Assembly (NCBI RefSeq): GCF_000316195.1
Contig: NZ_JH994111.1
Coordinates: 673,648-737,647 of the forward strand
Direction of reading: 5' to 3'
Length of the DNA stretch: 64,000 nt
Source: Brachyspira hampsonii 30446
Lineage (GTDB): Bacteria; Spirochaetota; Brachyspiria; Brachyspirales; Brachyspiraceae
The notes under the pieces were generated by a model, which saw only the letters and a list, made by a program, of their open reading frames with translations, was not told the DNA's origin and did no database searches. Both the position numbers and the translations under genes were made by a program. Positions 52,927-61,613 of this stretch are shown here, in pieces (within the stretch, counting starts at the first letter, position 1; each line of letters starts with the position of its first letter).

Positions 52927-53971
52927 AATTTTTATTAATATAATATGAAGCTATATTTTTAGCTTTGCATATAAACACATCAGATTGTCCCCATATACCA
53001 AAAGGTGCTTTTTCAAAAGATACATTATGAATATCAGCAACATTTACATTTTCATAGTTATAATTATTAGGATCTACATTATAAAAATCATATATATAAT
53101 AGTAGTCTACTTTCATATCACTCATTTTTTCATCTATTAAAGTTTCCATTTCTTCTATTGTGCTTGCTACTATATAGTATGTAGACATAAAGGTTCTTTT
53201 CTGACATTTTCCTAAGCCCTTAACCGTAACATTCCACCATTTAGGCGTTTTTATAATATTATTTAAATCATTTAAATTGACAGTAGTAAATCCATAATCT
53301 GATTTTAGATTATTTATGATATCATAGTAATCAAAAATATATTCATAGTTTTCAGAACATCCCTCATCTGCCACTATAGATGATAAAGAATAATGTATAT
53401 GTTCATAGTCGCTGATAAAAGAAACTTCATCATTAAAGAGTTTATATGAATTTAGTATACGGTTAATTTTTTTTATATTTTTATATGATGTGTTAATTTC
53501 TATTTCTTTATTTAAATTTATAAATATTTCAAATTCAGTAAGCTCGTCTATAACGCCAAATCCCACGAATCCGCATTCAATCCATAATTCATTATATCTT
53601 TTAAATACTTTTCTTATTTCATTTAATGAGATATCCGGATCGCTCATAAGAACATCGAAATCCCTATTAACATCCTCACTGATTCTTTCTATAACCATAG
53701 TACCGTAAGATGGGAATAATTTTAATAATTTTATATATAATGAAAATATTTTTTCTGCTGAAACGGATATTTTGTATGAATATATATCACCGTTATCAGT
53801 GTTTTTTAATTCTATTTTTGTACCCTCCATTGGGTAAACATATTCACTAGGTACTATGCCTAATGGTATATTAAATTTATCTATAATAATCCTTCTTGAT
53901 TTTATTTTGTTTAAGATCCTTCTTCTTTTCTCACTTTTTTCAAAATAACTACGCACTGTAGGTCTCCGCAA
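52910..53971 (-). CDS. Conserved-looking protein of unknown function
   Basis: This 353-residue protein has no signal peptide or membrane helix. It has a basic N-terminus (RRPTVRSYFEKSEKRRRILNKIKSRR) followed by an acidic, Tyr-rich body. TPKWWNVTVKGLGKCQKRTF and YYIVASTIEEMETLIDE hint at a nucleotide-modifying or RNA-related enzyme, but I do not recognise the family. It is the first gene of the unit with the Nudix gene (17-base overlap) and lepB. An element copy ends upstream, so its promoter lies in the about 95 bases between 53972 and 54066. Confidence 0.7.
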   Translation of the reverse strand: MRRPTVRSYFEKSEKRRRILNKIKSRRIIIDKFNIPLGIVPSEYVYPMEGTKIELKNTDNGDIYSYKISVSAEKIFSLYIKLLKLFPSYGTMVIERISEDVNRDFDVLMSDPDISLNEIRKVFKRYNELWIECGFVGFGVIDELTEFEIFINLNKEIEINTSYKNIKKINRILNSYKLFNDEVSFISDYEHIHYSLSSIVADEGCSENYEYIFDYYDIINNLKSDYGFTTVNLNDLNNIIKTPKWWNVTVKGLGKCQKRTFMSTYYIVASTIEEMETLIDEKMSDMKVDYYYIYDFYNVDPNNYNYENVNVADIHNVSFEKAPFGIWGQSDVFICKAKNIASYYINKNYARTY

Positions 53972-54066
53972 AACATGTTCATACTATAATAATAAAAAAC
54001 AAAATTTTGTCAAGTAATAAATATATAAAATAAATCGATTTTGAATTATATAGTTTTATTAATAAA

Positions 54067-54421
54067 TAGACTTGTTTCAAAAGTACTTGAGAACATTAAA
54101 TATGAAATTATTTAATGTTTAAAATTAGAAATATGATGTTTTACATGTTATATAAACTATCATTTTAGTATATAAACATGCAGTCTTTCGCCTGCCGTAG
54201 GCACACACAGTGAGACGTACTTCGTATGCTTCTTGCCGCATGCGGGCTGTGCCTGGGTCACCACCGAGTATGTGCCTTGCCTACGGCACGCAGAGCGTCG
54301 GAAAAAGAAGTGGGGTTTGGTACGAATGTGTACTTCGTAGGCAAAGCCCTAACTATAATTAAAAAATATTGAATAAATTATAAAATATAAATATTAAAAA
54401 TTTAGTTTTGAAATGGCTCTA
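54067..54421 (+). mobile_element. TA-flanked non-coding element with GC-rich core (copy B)
   Basis: This 355-base copy is bounded by TA. The left end is GACTTGTTTCAAAAGTACTT as in copies A and D. The right end is degenerate (GTTTTGAAATGGCTC). The arm reaches AGTATATAAACATGCAGTC, then a longer GC-rich core (about 54183-54350) carries CTGCCGTAGGCACACACAG, GTGCCTTGCCTACGGCACG and GAAGTGGGG. It lies between divergent genes upstream of dnaG. No transposase is present. Confidence 0.7.
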
Positions 54422-54537
54422 ATATTAAAAATACTTGACTTTTTTTAAAATATTTTTATATTTATGGATATTTATTTATGTGGATAATATGTAATTTTTA
54501 ATATTTCTATATCCGATTAATATATAAATATTAAAGT

Positions 54538-56376
54538 TTGAGTTTATTTATTGTGGATAATTTATTTATTGAAAAATTAAATAATCTATTGTCTAGGGTA
54601 TCTTTAATTGACATATTAAGTGATAGATATAAAGTAATACATAGAGGCGGAAGTCAATATACTGTACAATGCCCTTTTCATAAAGACGGACAAGAAACTA
54701 ATCCTTCTATGTCGGTTGATGATTCTAAAGGCGTGTATCAATGTTTTACCTGCGGGGCTAAAGGAAATGTTATTACATACCTTAAAGAAAAAGAGAATAA
54801 ATCATTCAAAGAGGCTGTGCAGTATTTAGGCAATAGATTTTCAGTTGATGTAAGCGGATTTTTCTCTGCCAAAACTACACAAAAAGATAAAATATATTTA
54901 GAAAGCAGAAGAATTAACAGAATAGCATGCAACTTTTTTGGTAAAAGCCTGTTTTTAAAAGATAAGAATGGTGATTATTTCTATAAAGATGCTGAAAAAT
55001 ACTTGAAATCAAGAAAAATACCATTCTCCATTATAAAAGAGTTTAAAATAGGATATGCACCTCCTAGTTGGAATGCTTTAATGAATGCATTAATAGAGAA
55101 TAAAATTACAGTAAATAATATGAATATATTGGGTTTGGTTAGTGTAAGCAAGAATAACCCTAATCATTATTATGATACATTTGTTAATAGAATAATGTTT
55201 CCTATAATAAATGAACGAGAGGAGATAGTAGGTTTCGGAGGAAGAAGTATAGATGGTAAAGAGCCTAAATACCTGAATTCTAAAGAAAGCCTAATATTTA
55301 AAAAGAAATCTTCATTATATGGAATAAATATAGCTAAATCATACATAATGAAGCAAGATGAAGTAATATTAGTTGAAGGCTATATGGATACTATAGCATG
55401 CCATAAAATGGGGATAAAAAATGTTGTTGGTACTTTGGGTACTGCAATTACAGAGGAACATGCACGAGAAATAAAAAAATATACTAAAAATGTGGTGCTT
55501 GCTTTAGATAGCGATGAAGCTGGAATAAAAGCCGCTAAATCTGCTGTAATTACATTGCTAAAGTCTGATTTAAAATTGACTATTTTATGTATAAAAGAAA
55601 CTAAAGATTTAGATGAATTTTTTACAGTTTATAGCAGAAGCCGGTTTGATATATTGCATAATAATAAGCTAAATTGGTATGATTTTGTTATAGATAGTGA
55701 GGTAAAAAAAGATATTCTTTCCTTATCTATAGCAGAAAAATTAGATATTATTAATGGTTTTTATAAATATTTAGATGCTGTAAAAAGTGAAACAGAGAAA
55801 CAAATGATAATTTCATATATAGCTTCTAAACTTAATGTTGATAGAGAAGCTTTTAACAAGGACTATTTAAATACATATAATGCAAATCAGCATGCTTCCA
55901 TTATAAAATATGATAAAAAAGTAAAAAATAATAATGCAGATAATAAATTTTATTATGAAAATAGTTTAATATATTTACTTGCTTTGAATCCTTCTTTAAT
56001 TAAAGAGGCTGAAAGAGAAATTAGTGTAGATCTTATTAAAAAAGATATAACAAGAGAATTTTATATAAGACTCTTAACTCTTAATAAAGATGCAAGTGTT
56101 GAAGATGCTCTTAATGTATTAGGAAATGAGCATATAGCCAAGCAGATTTTGAGCAAGCAAAAATTATATAGTGAAAATATATATGAAAAATTGGAGGAGC
56201 TTATTATTAAAATTAAAAGCGGCTGCATAGACTATGAAAAAAAAGAACTGCTTGAAAATAATTCATTAAAAGGCATTCTTAAAAGTAATAATGATGAGGC
56301 TATGTATGAAGCGGTTCGCAGAATAAGTTTACTTAATAAGCAAAAAGAAAAATTACATCAAGGAAGTGATTTATGA
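54538..56376 (+). CDS. dnaG: DNA primase
   Basis: This 612-residue primase makes RNA primers for replication. The N-terminal zinc-binding CHC2 motif is CPFHKDG...[10 protein letters not shown]. The TOPRIM core shows [21 protein letters not shown] and [11 protein letters not shown]-terminal helicase-binding region follows. The TTG at 54538 gives the longest form; a GTG at 54553 is an alternative, and neither ribosome site is strong. The stop overlaps the start of rpoD, the classic dnaG-rpoD order. Confidence 0.95.
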   Translation: MSLFIVDNLFIEKLNNLLSRVSLIDILSDRYKVIHRGGSQYTVQCPFHKDGQETNPSMSVDDSKGVYQCFTCGAKGNVITYLKEKENKSFKEAVQYLGNRFSVDVSGFFSAKTTQKDKIYLESRRINRIACNFFGKSLFLKDKNGDYFYKDAEKYLKSRKIPFSIIKEFKIGYAPPSWNALMNALIENKITVNNMNILGLVSVSKNNPNHYYDTFVNRIMFPIINEREEIVGFGGRSIDGKEPKYLNSKESLIFKKKSSLYGINIAKSYIMKQDEVILVEGYMDTIACHKMGIKNVVGTLGTAITEEHAREIKKYTKNVVLALDSDEAGIKAAKSAVITLLKSDLKLTILCIKETKDLDEFFTVYSRSRFDILHNNKLNWYDFVIDSEVKKDILSLSIAEKLDIINGFYKYLDAVKSETEKQMIISYIASKLNVDREAFNKDYLNTYNANQHASIIKYDKKVKNNNADNKFYYENSLIYLLALNPSLIKEAEREISVDLIKKDITREFYIRLLTLNKDASVEDALNVLGNEHIAKQILSKQKLYSENIYEKLEELIIKIKSGCIDYEKKELLENNSLKGILKSNNDEAMYEAVRRISLLNKQKEKLHQGSDL

Positions 56377-58136
56377 TGACAGAAGAAGATTGCGATCTTT
56401 TGATTAAAAATAATGAAAAGATTAGAAAATTACTTGAAAAAGGAAATGCAAATAAATATCTTACATTTAAAGAGATTAACGGTGCCATTGATAATATGGA
56501 TACTGATGTAATGGATATACTTTTTCAATTATTAGCTGCAAGAAAAATTGTTATCGTTGAAGACAAAAGAGAGTTTGAAAGCCTTTCTAAAAATCAAAAT
56601 AAAATTGATGATGCTGCTAAATTTATACATGTTGAAGATAAGGTAGGAAATAATGATGATCCTATAAGGCTTTATCTTAAAGAAATTGGAAAGGTTAGTC
56701 TGCTTACTCATGATGATGAGGTAGATTATTCAAAGAAGATTGAATCAGGAGAATCTGAAATTGAAAATATAATCTTAAATACTCATCTTGTAGTAGGAGA
56801 AGTATTGAATACCATTAAAAATGTACAGATAGGAAAAGTTTCTATACATGAAATATTAGAACCTCCTAGGATATATAATGTTTCTACTCAGGAAAAGAGG
56901 AAATTAGAGAGAAAGTATAAAAACTTTGAAAAAGAGTATGTATTATTAGCTGAGAAATACATTGCTTTGGATAAGAGAATAAAGAAAATTACAACTCAAA
57001 AAACTATTAAAGCTCTCACTAAGGAACAGCAGGAAGTTAAAGATAGTATAGTAAAACTTTTAAGTAAAGTAAGATTAAACAGAATGGAAATAGACAGAAT
57101 AGCTGAAAAGTTAAAGTTCTATTTGCATAGAATAAATCAGATAGAAGAGTATTTTGAAAAACTCAAAAAAAGATACTATAAAGAAATATCTGACTTTGAA
57201 AATTATTATAAAGAAATAGAAGCTGGTAATAAAGATATATACATAAGACTTGTAGATGACTTTAATATTACTCCTGAAGCTATAGAAGCTGTTATAACTA
57301 GCTTTCATAAAGCACAGGTTCGTATGGCTGATATTTATGATGAAGTTCGTATTGATAAAGAAACTTTGGTTGAATGGGTTCGTAAAATAGATTCATCAAG
57401 AAGAAAGATTGCTCAGGCTAAAGATCATATTGTTAAGGCTAATTTAAGACTTGTTATAGCAATAGCAAAAAAGTATGTTAATAGAGGACTTCATTTCTTT
57501 GATTTAGTTCAGGAAGGTAATATAGGACTTATCAAGGCGGTAGATAAATTTGAATACAAAAAAGGATATAAATTTTCTACTTATGCTACTTGGTGGATTC
57601 GTCAAGCTATTACCCGTTCTATAAGTGATCAGGCTAGAACTATAAGGGTTCCTGTTCATATGATAGAACAAATTAACAAAGTTCAAAGGGTGTTAAGACA
57701 GTATATGCAGCAGCATGGAAGAGAACCTTCTATTCAGGAAATCGCAAAGGCTTTAAGCTGGCCTGAAAGCAGGGTTAAAAGTGTAAGAAATGTTGCGAAA
57801 GATCCTGTTTCTCTAAATGCTCCTATAGGTGATGAAGAAGATACTATTTTGGGTGAGCTTATAGAAGATAAAGAGTTTGAGAGTCCTCAGAACATTACAA
57901 CTTTCAAAATATTGAGAAAACAGATTGATTCAATACTTGACAGCCTACCTGACAGAGAACAAAAGGTTATAAGAATGCGTTTTGGGCTTGTTGATGGTTA
58001 CTCTCATACTCTTGAAGAAGTGGGATATGTATTCAAAGTTACTAGAGAGCGTATTCGTCAGATAGAAGCTAAGGCTATAAGAAGATTAAGGGCTCAGTCA
58101 AAGAAAAAAGAATTAAAAGATTTTCTTGATTCTTAA
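56373..58136 (+). CDS. rpoD: Primary RNA polymerase sigma factor
   Basis: This 587-residue sigma-70 directs RNA polymerase to housekeeping promoters. Region 1.1 lies in residues 1-70, and region 1.2 is [16 protein letters not shown]. Region 2 holds [18 protein letters not shown] and [18 protein letters not shown]; region 3 is [16 protein letters not shown]. Region 4.2 is [20 protein letters not shown]. Its ATG overlaps the end of dnaG by four bases. A strong terminator follows. Confidence 0.96.
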   Translation: MMTEEDCDLLIKNNEKIRKLLEKGNANKYLTFKEINGAIDNMDTDVMDILFQLLAARKIVIVEDKREFESLSKNQNKIDDAAKFIHVEDKVGNNDDPIRLYLKEIGKVSLLTHDDEVDYSKKIESGESEIENIILNTHLVVGEVLNTIKNVQIGKVSIHEILEPPRIYNVSTQEKRKLERKYKNFEKEYVLLAEKYIALDKRIKKITTQKTIKALTKEQQEVKDSIVKLLSKVRLNRMEIDRIAEKLKFYLHRINQIEEYFEKLKKRYYKEISDFENYYKEIEAGNKDIYIRLVDDFNITPEAIEAVITSFHKAQVRMADIYDEVRIDKETLVEWVRKIDSSRRKIAQAKDHIVKANLRLVIAIAKKYVNRGLHFFDLVQEGNIGLIKAVDKFEYKKGYKFSTYATWWIRQAITRSISDQARTIRVPVHMIEQINKVQRVLRQYMQQHGREPSIQEIAKALSWPESRVKSVRNVAKDPVSLNAPIGDEEDTILGELIEDKEFESPQNITTFKILRKQIDSILDSLPDREQKVIRMRFGLVDGYSHTLEEVGYVFKVTRERIRQIEAKAIRRLRAQSKKKELKDFLDS

Positions 58137-58156
58137 TATTTAAATTAAAAAATTTC

Positions 58157-58186
58157 AAAGGAGGCATTTTTTAAGCCTCCTTTTTT
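58157..58186 (+). terminator. Terminator of dnaG-rpoD
   Basis: The stem AAAGGAGGC/GCCTCCTTT has a 9-base loop and is followed by TTTTTT. Confidence 0.9.
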
Positions 58187-58202
58187 CATGTATAAATTCA
58201 CA

Positions 58203-58330
58203 AATTAAATAAAACTTGGGCGGGCATGCTTTTTTTGTTTAAGTATCTAGTATAAATAAAGCTAAAAAATTCAAATTAATACAATAAGTATAAAGGGTGG
58301 GGTATGTAAATAATTCTTTAAACTTATTTT
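58203..58330 (+). repeat. Second repeat family, module with CTTGGGCGGGC and GGGTGGGGTATG words
   Basis: Non-coding. AATAAAACTTGGGCGGGCAT is followed 65 bases later by AGTATAAAGGGTGGGGTATG and TAAATA. The same two words in the same order occur at 61141-61310, and the first word starts again at the window's right edge. No coding frame is supported. Confidence 0.6.
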
Positions 58331-58345
58331 TTGATATATAAATAA

Positions 58346-58659
58346 TAGACCTGTTGCAATTTTGTATTTTTATACAGTTATGATTAAAAATACATAATAT
58401 AAATTTTATTTATAGTAGTTTTATATATTATTTTTTTGTTTTAAATGTAATATAATTTTATACAAATAAGATATAAAAATGCAGTCTTTTTGCTTCTCGC
58501 CGAAGGCGTACTTCGTATGTGCCACACCGAAGGCGGACAGGCGTCACAAAAGAAGTGGGGTTTGGGGCAAAGCCCCAATTATTAAAACTATAAATATTAT
58601 TTTTAAATTTATTATATAATAATATCACTATATATATGTACAAAATTGCAACAGGTCTA
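58346..58659 (+). mobile_element. TA-flanked element with a different end but the same GC-rich core (copy C)
   Basis: This 314-base element is bounded by TA, with perfect 19-base inverted ends GACCTGTTGCAATTTTGTA. The ends and arms differ from copies A, B and D. The inner core (about 58478-58580), from ATGCAGTCTTT through GGCGTACTTCGTATG and CACCGAAGGCGGACAGGCGT to GAAGTGGGG, is nearly the same as in copy A. No transposase is present. Confidence 0.72.
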
Positions 58660-58660
58660 A

Positions 58661-58768
58661 TATAGCTGTTGCAATTTTATATTTTTATACAGTTAATATT
58701 AAAAATATAGTATAAATTTTATTTATACTAATTTTATATATATTATTTTTTGTTCAAATCTAATATGA
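58661..58768 (+). repeat. Partial left arm of a copy-C type element
   Basis: AGCTGTTGCAATTTTATATT and the following 90 bases repeat the left arm of copy C almost base for base, then stop where copy D begins. It appears to be a truncated C-type element cut by, or left over from, insertion of copy D. Confidence 0.6.
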
Positions 58769-59091
58769 TAGACTTGTTTCAAAAGTAATTTTATTTATAA
58801 TTTGTGGGGACTAGCCCTACGAAGTACACAGTCGTGCCACACCCCCACTTCTTTTGCCGACGCTCTGCGTGCCGTAGGCAAGGCACCTACTCGGTGGTGA
58901 CCCATACGAAGTACGCCTTCGGCGAGAAGCATACGAAGTACGCCTCACTGTGTGTGCCTACGGCAGGCGAAAGACTGCATATTTATATACTAAAATAATA
59001 ATTTGTACAACATGTAAAACATCATCTCTGTAATTTTAAAATTAAATAATTTTTATAATTAATATTGTCAAGTAGTTTTGAAACAAGTTTA
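58769..59091 (-). mobile_element. TA-flanked non-coding element with GC-rich core (copy D, inverted)
   Basis: This 323-base element lies in opposite orientation to copies A and B. The ends are GACTTGTTTCAAAAGTAATT and (reversed) AACTTGTTTCAAAACTACTT. Its right arm, read in reverse, matches copy A's left arm almost perfectly through GACAATATTAATTATAAA. The GC-rich core is about 58806-58975 and carries GTGCCGTAGGCAAGGCAC-like hairpins shared with copy B. TA lies at both borders. Confidence 0.72.
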
Positions 59092-59148
59092 ATTTAATTT
59101 TGAAACCATTTTTAATTAATATAATAGAAATTTTAAGTTATATGTATT

Positions 59149-59186
59149 AAATGTAATATATAATTATATTATTATATATTACATTT
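59149..59186. promoter_or_regulatory. Perfect AT-rich hairpin upstream of the Cys/HTH gene pair
   Basis: A 16-base perfect inverted repeat (arms 59149-59164 and 59171-59186, AAATGTAATATATAAT) has a 6-base spacer. It could be an operator or a terminator for the region to the left. No T run distinguishes the strand. Confidence 0.45.
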
Positions 59187-59245
59187 AAATATAATATATA
59201 AAAATACAATATAGATAGTTGTAATAAATTAATATTTGATGTATA

Positions 59246-59286
59246 GTACTATTATACAGTATAGAAAAATACTGTAATAGGAGTAC
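59246..59286 (+). promoter_or_regulatory. Hairpin that could mask the ribosome site of the 59290 gene
   Basis: TACAGTAT (59255-59262) pairs perfectly with ATACTGTA (59269-59276). Outside it, GTACT (59246-59250) can pair with AGTAC (59282-59286), which overlaps the GGAG ribosome site (59280-59283). The structure would hide the site and end three bases before the ATG at 59290. It could control translation or bind a repressor as an operator. Confidence 0.55.
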
Positions 59287-59289
59287 AAT

Positions 59290-59514
59290 ATGAAAAGTTT
59301 TCAAAAAAACATCTATTACAAAAAACTCATAAAAAACATATTAGACAATATTAAGGAGGATGATTATTTTTACAACAAAAAAACTAATTGGGAGGAATGG
59401 GTTATAATGCGTGTTGATATAAAGAATGCCATTAGACAGCTAGAAGATATTGATGCAGAAAATTATAAGCCTGAAGTTCTTGATAAAATATTATGTATTT
59501 TAGAGGAGTATTAA
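59290..59514 (+). CDS. Small protein of unknown function, first gene of the Cys/HTH pair
   Basis: This 74-residue Lys/Glu-rich protein (MKSFQKNIYYKKLIKNILDN..., ending ILCILEEY) has the look of a small phage-type or mobile-element accessory protein. TNWEEWVIMRVDIKNAIRQLED is its most distinctive part. No family is recognised. GGAG lies 6 bases before the ATG. It lies 3 bases before the HTH gene and is surely co-transcribed with it. Confidence 0.6.
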   Translation: MKSFQKNIYYKKLIKNILDNIKEDDYFYNKKTNWEEWVIMRVDIKNAIRQLEDIDAENYKPEVLDKILCILEEY

Positions 59515-59517
59515 TTA

Positions 59518-59895
59518 ATGTGTAACTTATGTTCCAAATATGATACCTGTAAAAAACTTTGTAATGATGTATTAAAAGAGATTAATAAGAGTTTAGGTAC
59601 TAGGAAAGTTAATTTAGATAGGACGGACAGCAGGGAGAGCATATTAACTAATGATGATCTGGATAATATACTTTATACAAATGCTTTAACTGATAGTGAA
59701 TACAGCAGGGTTTCAAATTTAATAATAGCTATACTTACACCAAAACAAAAAAGAATAATGAAATTATTTGCAGAGGGCAGAAGTCAGGAGGAGCTAGCAA
59801 AATCACTTAATGTAACTCAGTCGGCAGTATCTCAATATTTAAGTGCTATAAAAAGGGAGATATCAAAACAGTTTAATATGGTAATAAATATATGA
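59518..59895 (+). CDS. Small Cys-cluster protein with sigma-70 region 4-type HTH
   Basis: This 125-residue protein combines an N-terminal Cys cluster (MCNLCSKYDTCKKLC: C2, C5, C11, C15) with a C-terminal helix-turn-helix of the sigma region 4 type: LTPKQKRIMKLFAEGRSQEELAKSLNVTQSAVSQYLSAIKREI. Such short region 4-like regulators are common in phages and prophage remnants (ArpU-like late regulators). The Cys cluster could hold zinc or an Fe-S cluster and so sense metal or redox state. GGAG precedes the ATG. No phage structural genes are in the window. Confidence 0.75.
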   Translation: MCNLCSKYDTCKKLCNDVLKEINKSLGTRKVNLDRTDSRESILTNDDLDNILYTNALTDSEYSRVSNLIIAILTPKQKRIMKLFAEGRSQEELAKSLNVTQSAVSQYLSAIKREISKQFNMVINI

Positions 59896-59921
59896 AGAAA
59901 TTTTATAATTAATTAGAGCAT

Positions 59922-59952
59922 AAAAAAGGGGCATTCAATTAAGAATGTCCCC
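59922..59952 (-). terminator. Terminator of flaB
   Basis: On the minus strand GGGG.ACATTC/GAATG.CCCC is followed by TTTTTT, about 37 bases beyond the flaB stop. Confidence 0.8.
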
Positions 59953-59988
59953 TATATGGTTAATATTACAAAACTAATTGAATATTAA

Positions 59989-60861
59989 TTATTGTAATAA
60001 TCTAAGAGCACCTTGTGGTAACTGATTAGCTTGAGCAAGCATAGACAAGTTAGCTTGGTTAAGAATTTGGTCTTTAGCAAGTTTAACTGATGCTTCAGCC
60101 ATATCTGTATCACGAATTCTGCTTTCAGAAGCCTGCATATTTTCGTATCCAACCATTAAGCCTTGAGCTGTCATTTCTAATCTGTTTTGATAAGCACCTA
60201 AGTCAGATCTTTGTTTTAATACTTTAAGAAGAGCTTCGTCTACCATACCAATTACAGAGTTAGCTTTAGCTGGGCTAGAAACACTGATGAATGTAGCTGT
60301 AGTAGCAGGACCTACTGGGTTTTTAAGTCCAAGAGCTTGGCTGTTCATAGTACCGATATAAACGCGTTTTCTTTCGTCCATATTAGCACCGATATGTAAC
60401 CACATAGAAGCTGTAGGAGTGTTTTCACCTGTAGATCTAGCGAATCTTCCAGTTAACATGTTAAGCTTGTTGAATTGAGCTTGAGAAGCAACTCTGTCGA
60501 TTTCATCTACTAACTGAGAAACTTCGATTTGTACATAAAGTCTGTCTTCATCAGTATAGATACCATTAGCTGCTTGTATAGCTAATTCACGAATTCTTTG
60601 AAGAATGTTAGTAGTTTCTTCTAAGTATCCTTCAGTAGTTTGAATGAAAGATATACCGTCTTGAGTATTTCTTTCAGCCATACGCAAACCGCGGATCTGA
60701 GTTCTCATTTTTTCAGATACTGCTAATCCGCTAGCATCGTCTCCAGCTTGGTTGATTCTCATACCGCTAGAAATTTGAGCTGCATCTTTTTTAAGATCTA
60801 CTTGGCGGAATTTTAAAGTGCGTTGTGCGTTTATAGCACTTATATTATTGTTGATAACCAT
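59989..60861 (-). CDS. flaB: Flagellin FlaB, periplasmic flagellar core protein
   Basis: This 290-residue protein is a core filament subunit of the spirochaete periplasmic flagellum. The N-terminal domain [17 protein letters not shown]...[30 protein letters not shown] and the C-terminal [45 protein letters not shown] are the coiled-coil segments that polymerise. The variable middle is short, as in other FlaB proteins. There is no signal peptide because export uses the flagellar type III system. A strong GGAGG precedes the ATG, with a sigma-28-like promoter and a 5' hairpin. It could be FlaB1, B2 or B3. Confidence 0.93.
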   Translation of the reverse strand: MVINNNISAINAQRTLKFRQVDLKKDAAQISSGMRINQAGDDASGLAVSEKMRTQIRGLRMAERNTQDGISFIQTTEGYLEETTNILQRIRELAIQAANGIYTDEDRLYVQIEVSQLVDEIDRVASQAQFNKLNMLTGRFARSTGENTPTASMWLHIGANMDERKRVYIGTMNSQALGLKNPVGPATTATFISVSSPAKANSVIGMVDEALLKVLKQRSDLGAYQNRLEMTAQGLMVGYENMQASESRIRDTDMAEASVKLAKDQILNQANLSMLAQANQLPQGALRLLQ

Positions 60862-60885
60862 ATGGTTCCTCCATGAATTATTTAT

Positions 60886-60907
60886 ATGTGTTCTTCCCTG
60901 AACACAT
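60886..60907 (-). promoter_or_regulatory. 5' leader hairpin of flaB
   Basis: A perfect 8-base stem (ATGTGTTC/GAACACAT) with a 6-base loop lies between the promoter and the ribosome site. Near the start, ATGG-AGGAA-CCAT could also place the GGAGG site in a small loop. Either may affect message stability or translation. Confidence 0.55.
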
Positions 60908-60912
60908 ATTTA

Positions 60913-60939
60913 TTATCGGTTATAGCTTTTTAATTATTA
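60913..60939 (-). promoter_or_regulatory. Sigma-28 (FliA)-like promoter of flaB
   Basis: On the minus strand TAAT, 15 bases, ACCGATAA matches the flagellar consensus TAAA-N15-GCCGATAA with two differences. It lies about 50 bases before the flaB start, a normal distance. This suggests flaB is a late flagellar gene controlled by FliA. Confidence 0.75.
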
Positions 60940-61059
60940 ATTTTTTTTAGTTAAATAAAAATTTTTTTCTTCAGTTTTATTAAAAAATATATGCTAATAT
61001 TATGTTAATATAGTTATGTTAATATTTTATGGCTTAAAAATTCAATTTACTACATATAT

Positions 61060-61310
61060 ATTATGTAACGCACGCAGTGTATAATCCTATAATTAAATAC
61101 ATTTTACTTTTTAATTTATCATTTAAATATTATTTATTTATCGTGCGGTTAATAAAATTCTAAAATCTAAAAAAAGCTTGGGTGGGTGCTATAATTTCTA
61201 ATTAAGCCAAGAAATATGCAAAAGGCTATTATTTGCAATTTCCGCAGCAAGTATAAAAGGGTGGGGTATGTAAATAGGTTTTAAATCTATTCTAATTCCC
61301 CACACATTAT
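61060..61310. repeat. Second repeat family, copies between flaB and the ankyrin gene
   Basis: Words of the family appear in order: AACGCACGCAG near 61070, TCGTGCGGTTAATAAAATTC at 61141, GCTTGGGTGGGTGCT at 61176, and AGTATAAAAGGGTGGGGTAT at 61250. They match the module at 58203 and the copies at 61356 and 63832. No coding frame is supported. Together with 61356-61535 it fills the gap between flaB and the ankyrin gene. Confidence 0.6.
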
Positions 61311-61355
61311 ATTTTTTATCTGCTTTGAAATTTTTATCTTAAAGTTCTTAAATGT

Positions 61356-61535
61356 TTTATTAAGAAATTATAAATGCCCACCCTAGATTTTTTTAAATTT
61401 AAAAATTCCCTACACGCACGGTTAGTATCATTTCAAATATAATAGAAATTAGAATTCATAATTAACATATATTTATAACTTTTCTCTGCGTGCGGTACGG
61501 AAATTATTAATTTAATTAAAATTTGGTTTGGTGTG
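61356..61535 (+). repeat. Second repeat family, copy upstream of the ankyrin gene
   Basis: TTTATTAAGAAATTATAAAT, GCCCACCCTAG, CGCACGGTTA, ATATAATAGAAATTAGAATT, ATATATTTATAACTTTTCTC and TGCGTGCGGTA occur in the same order and spacing as at 63832-64000. The outer GCCCrCCC and the inverted GGGyGGGC words of the sister module suggest imperfect inverted ends. It lies about 80 bases before the ankyrin gene start. Confidence 0.65.
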
Positions 61536-61613
61536 CTTAATAACATATCTTAATTTTAGATTGATTAACCTTATATTTTTTGATATACTGCATTAAAAAG
61601 ATATTAGAGGTTT

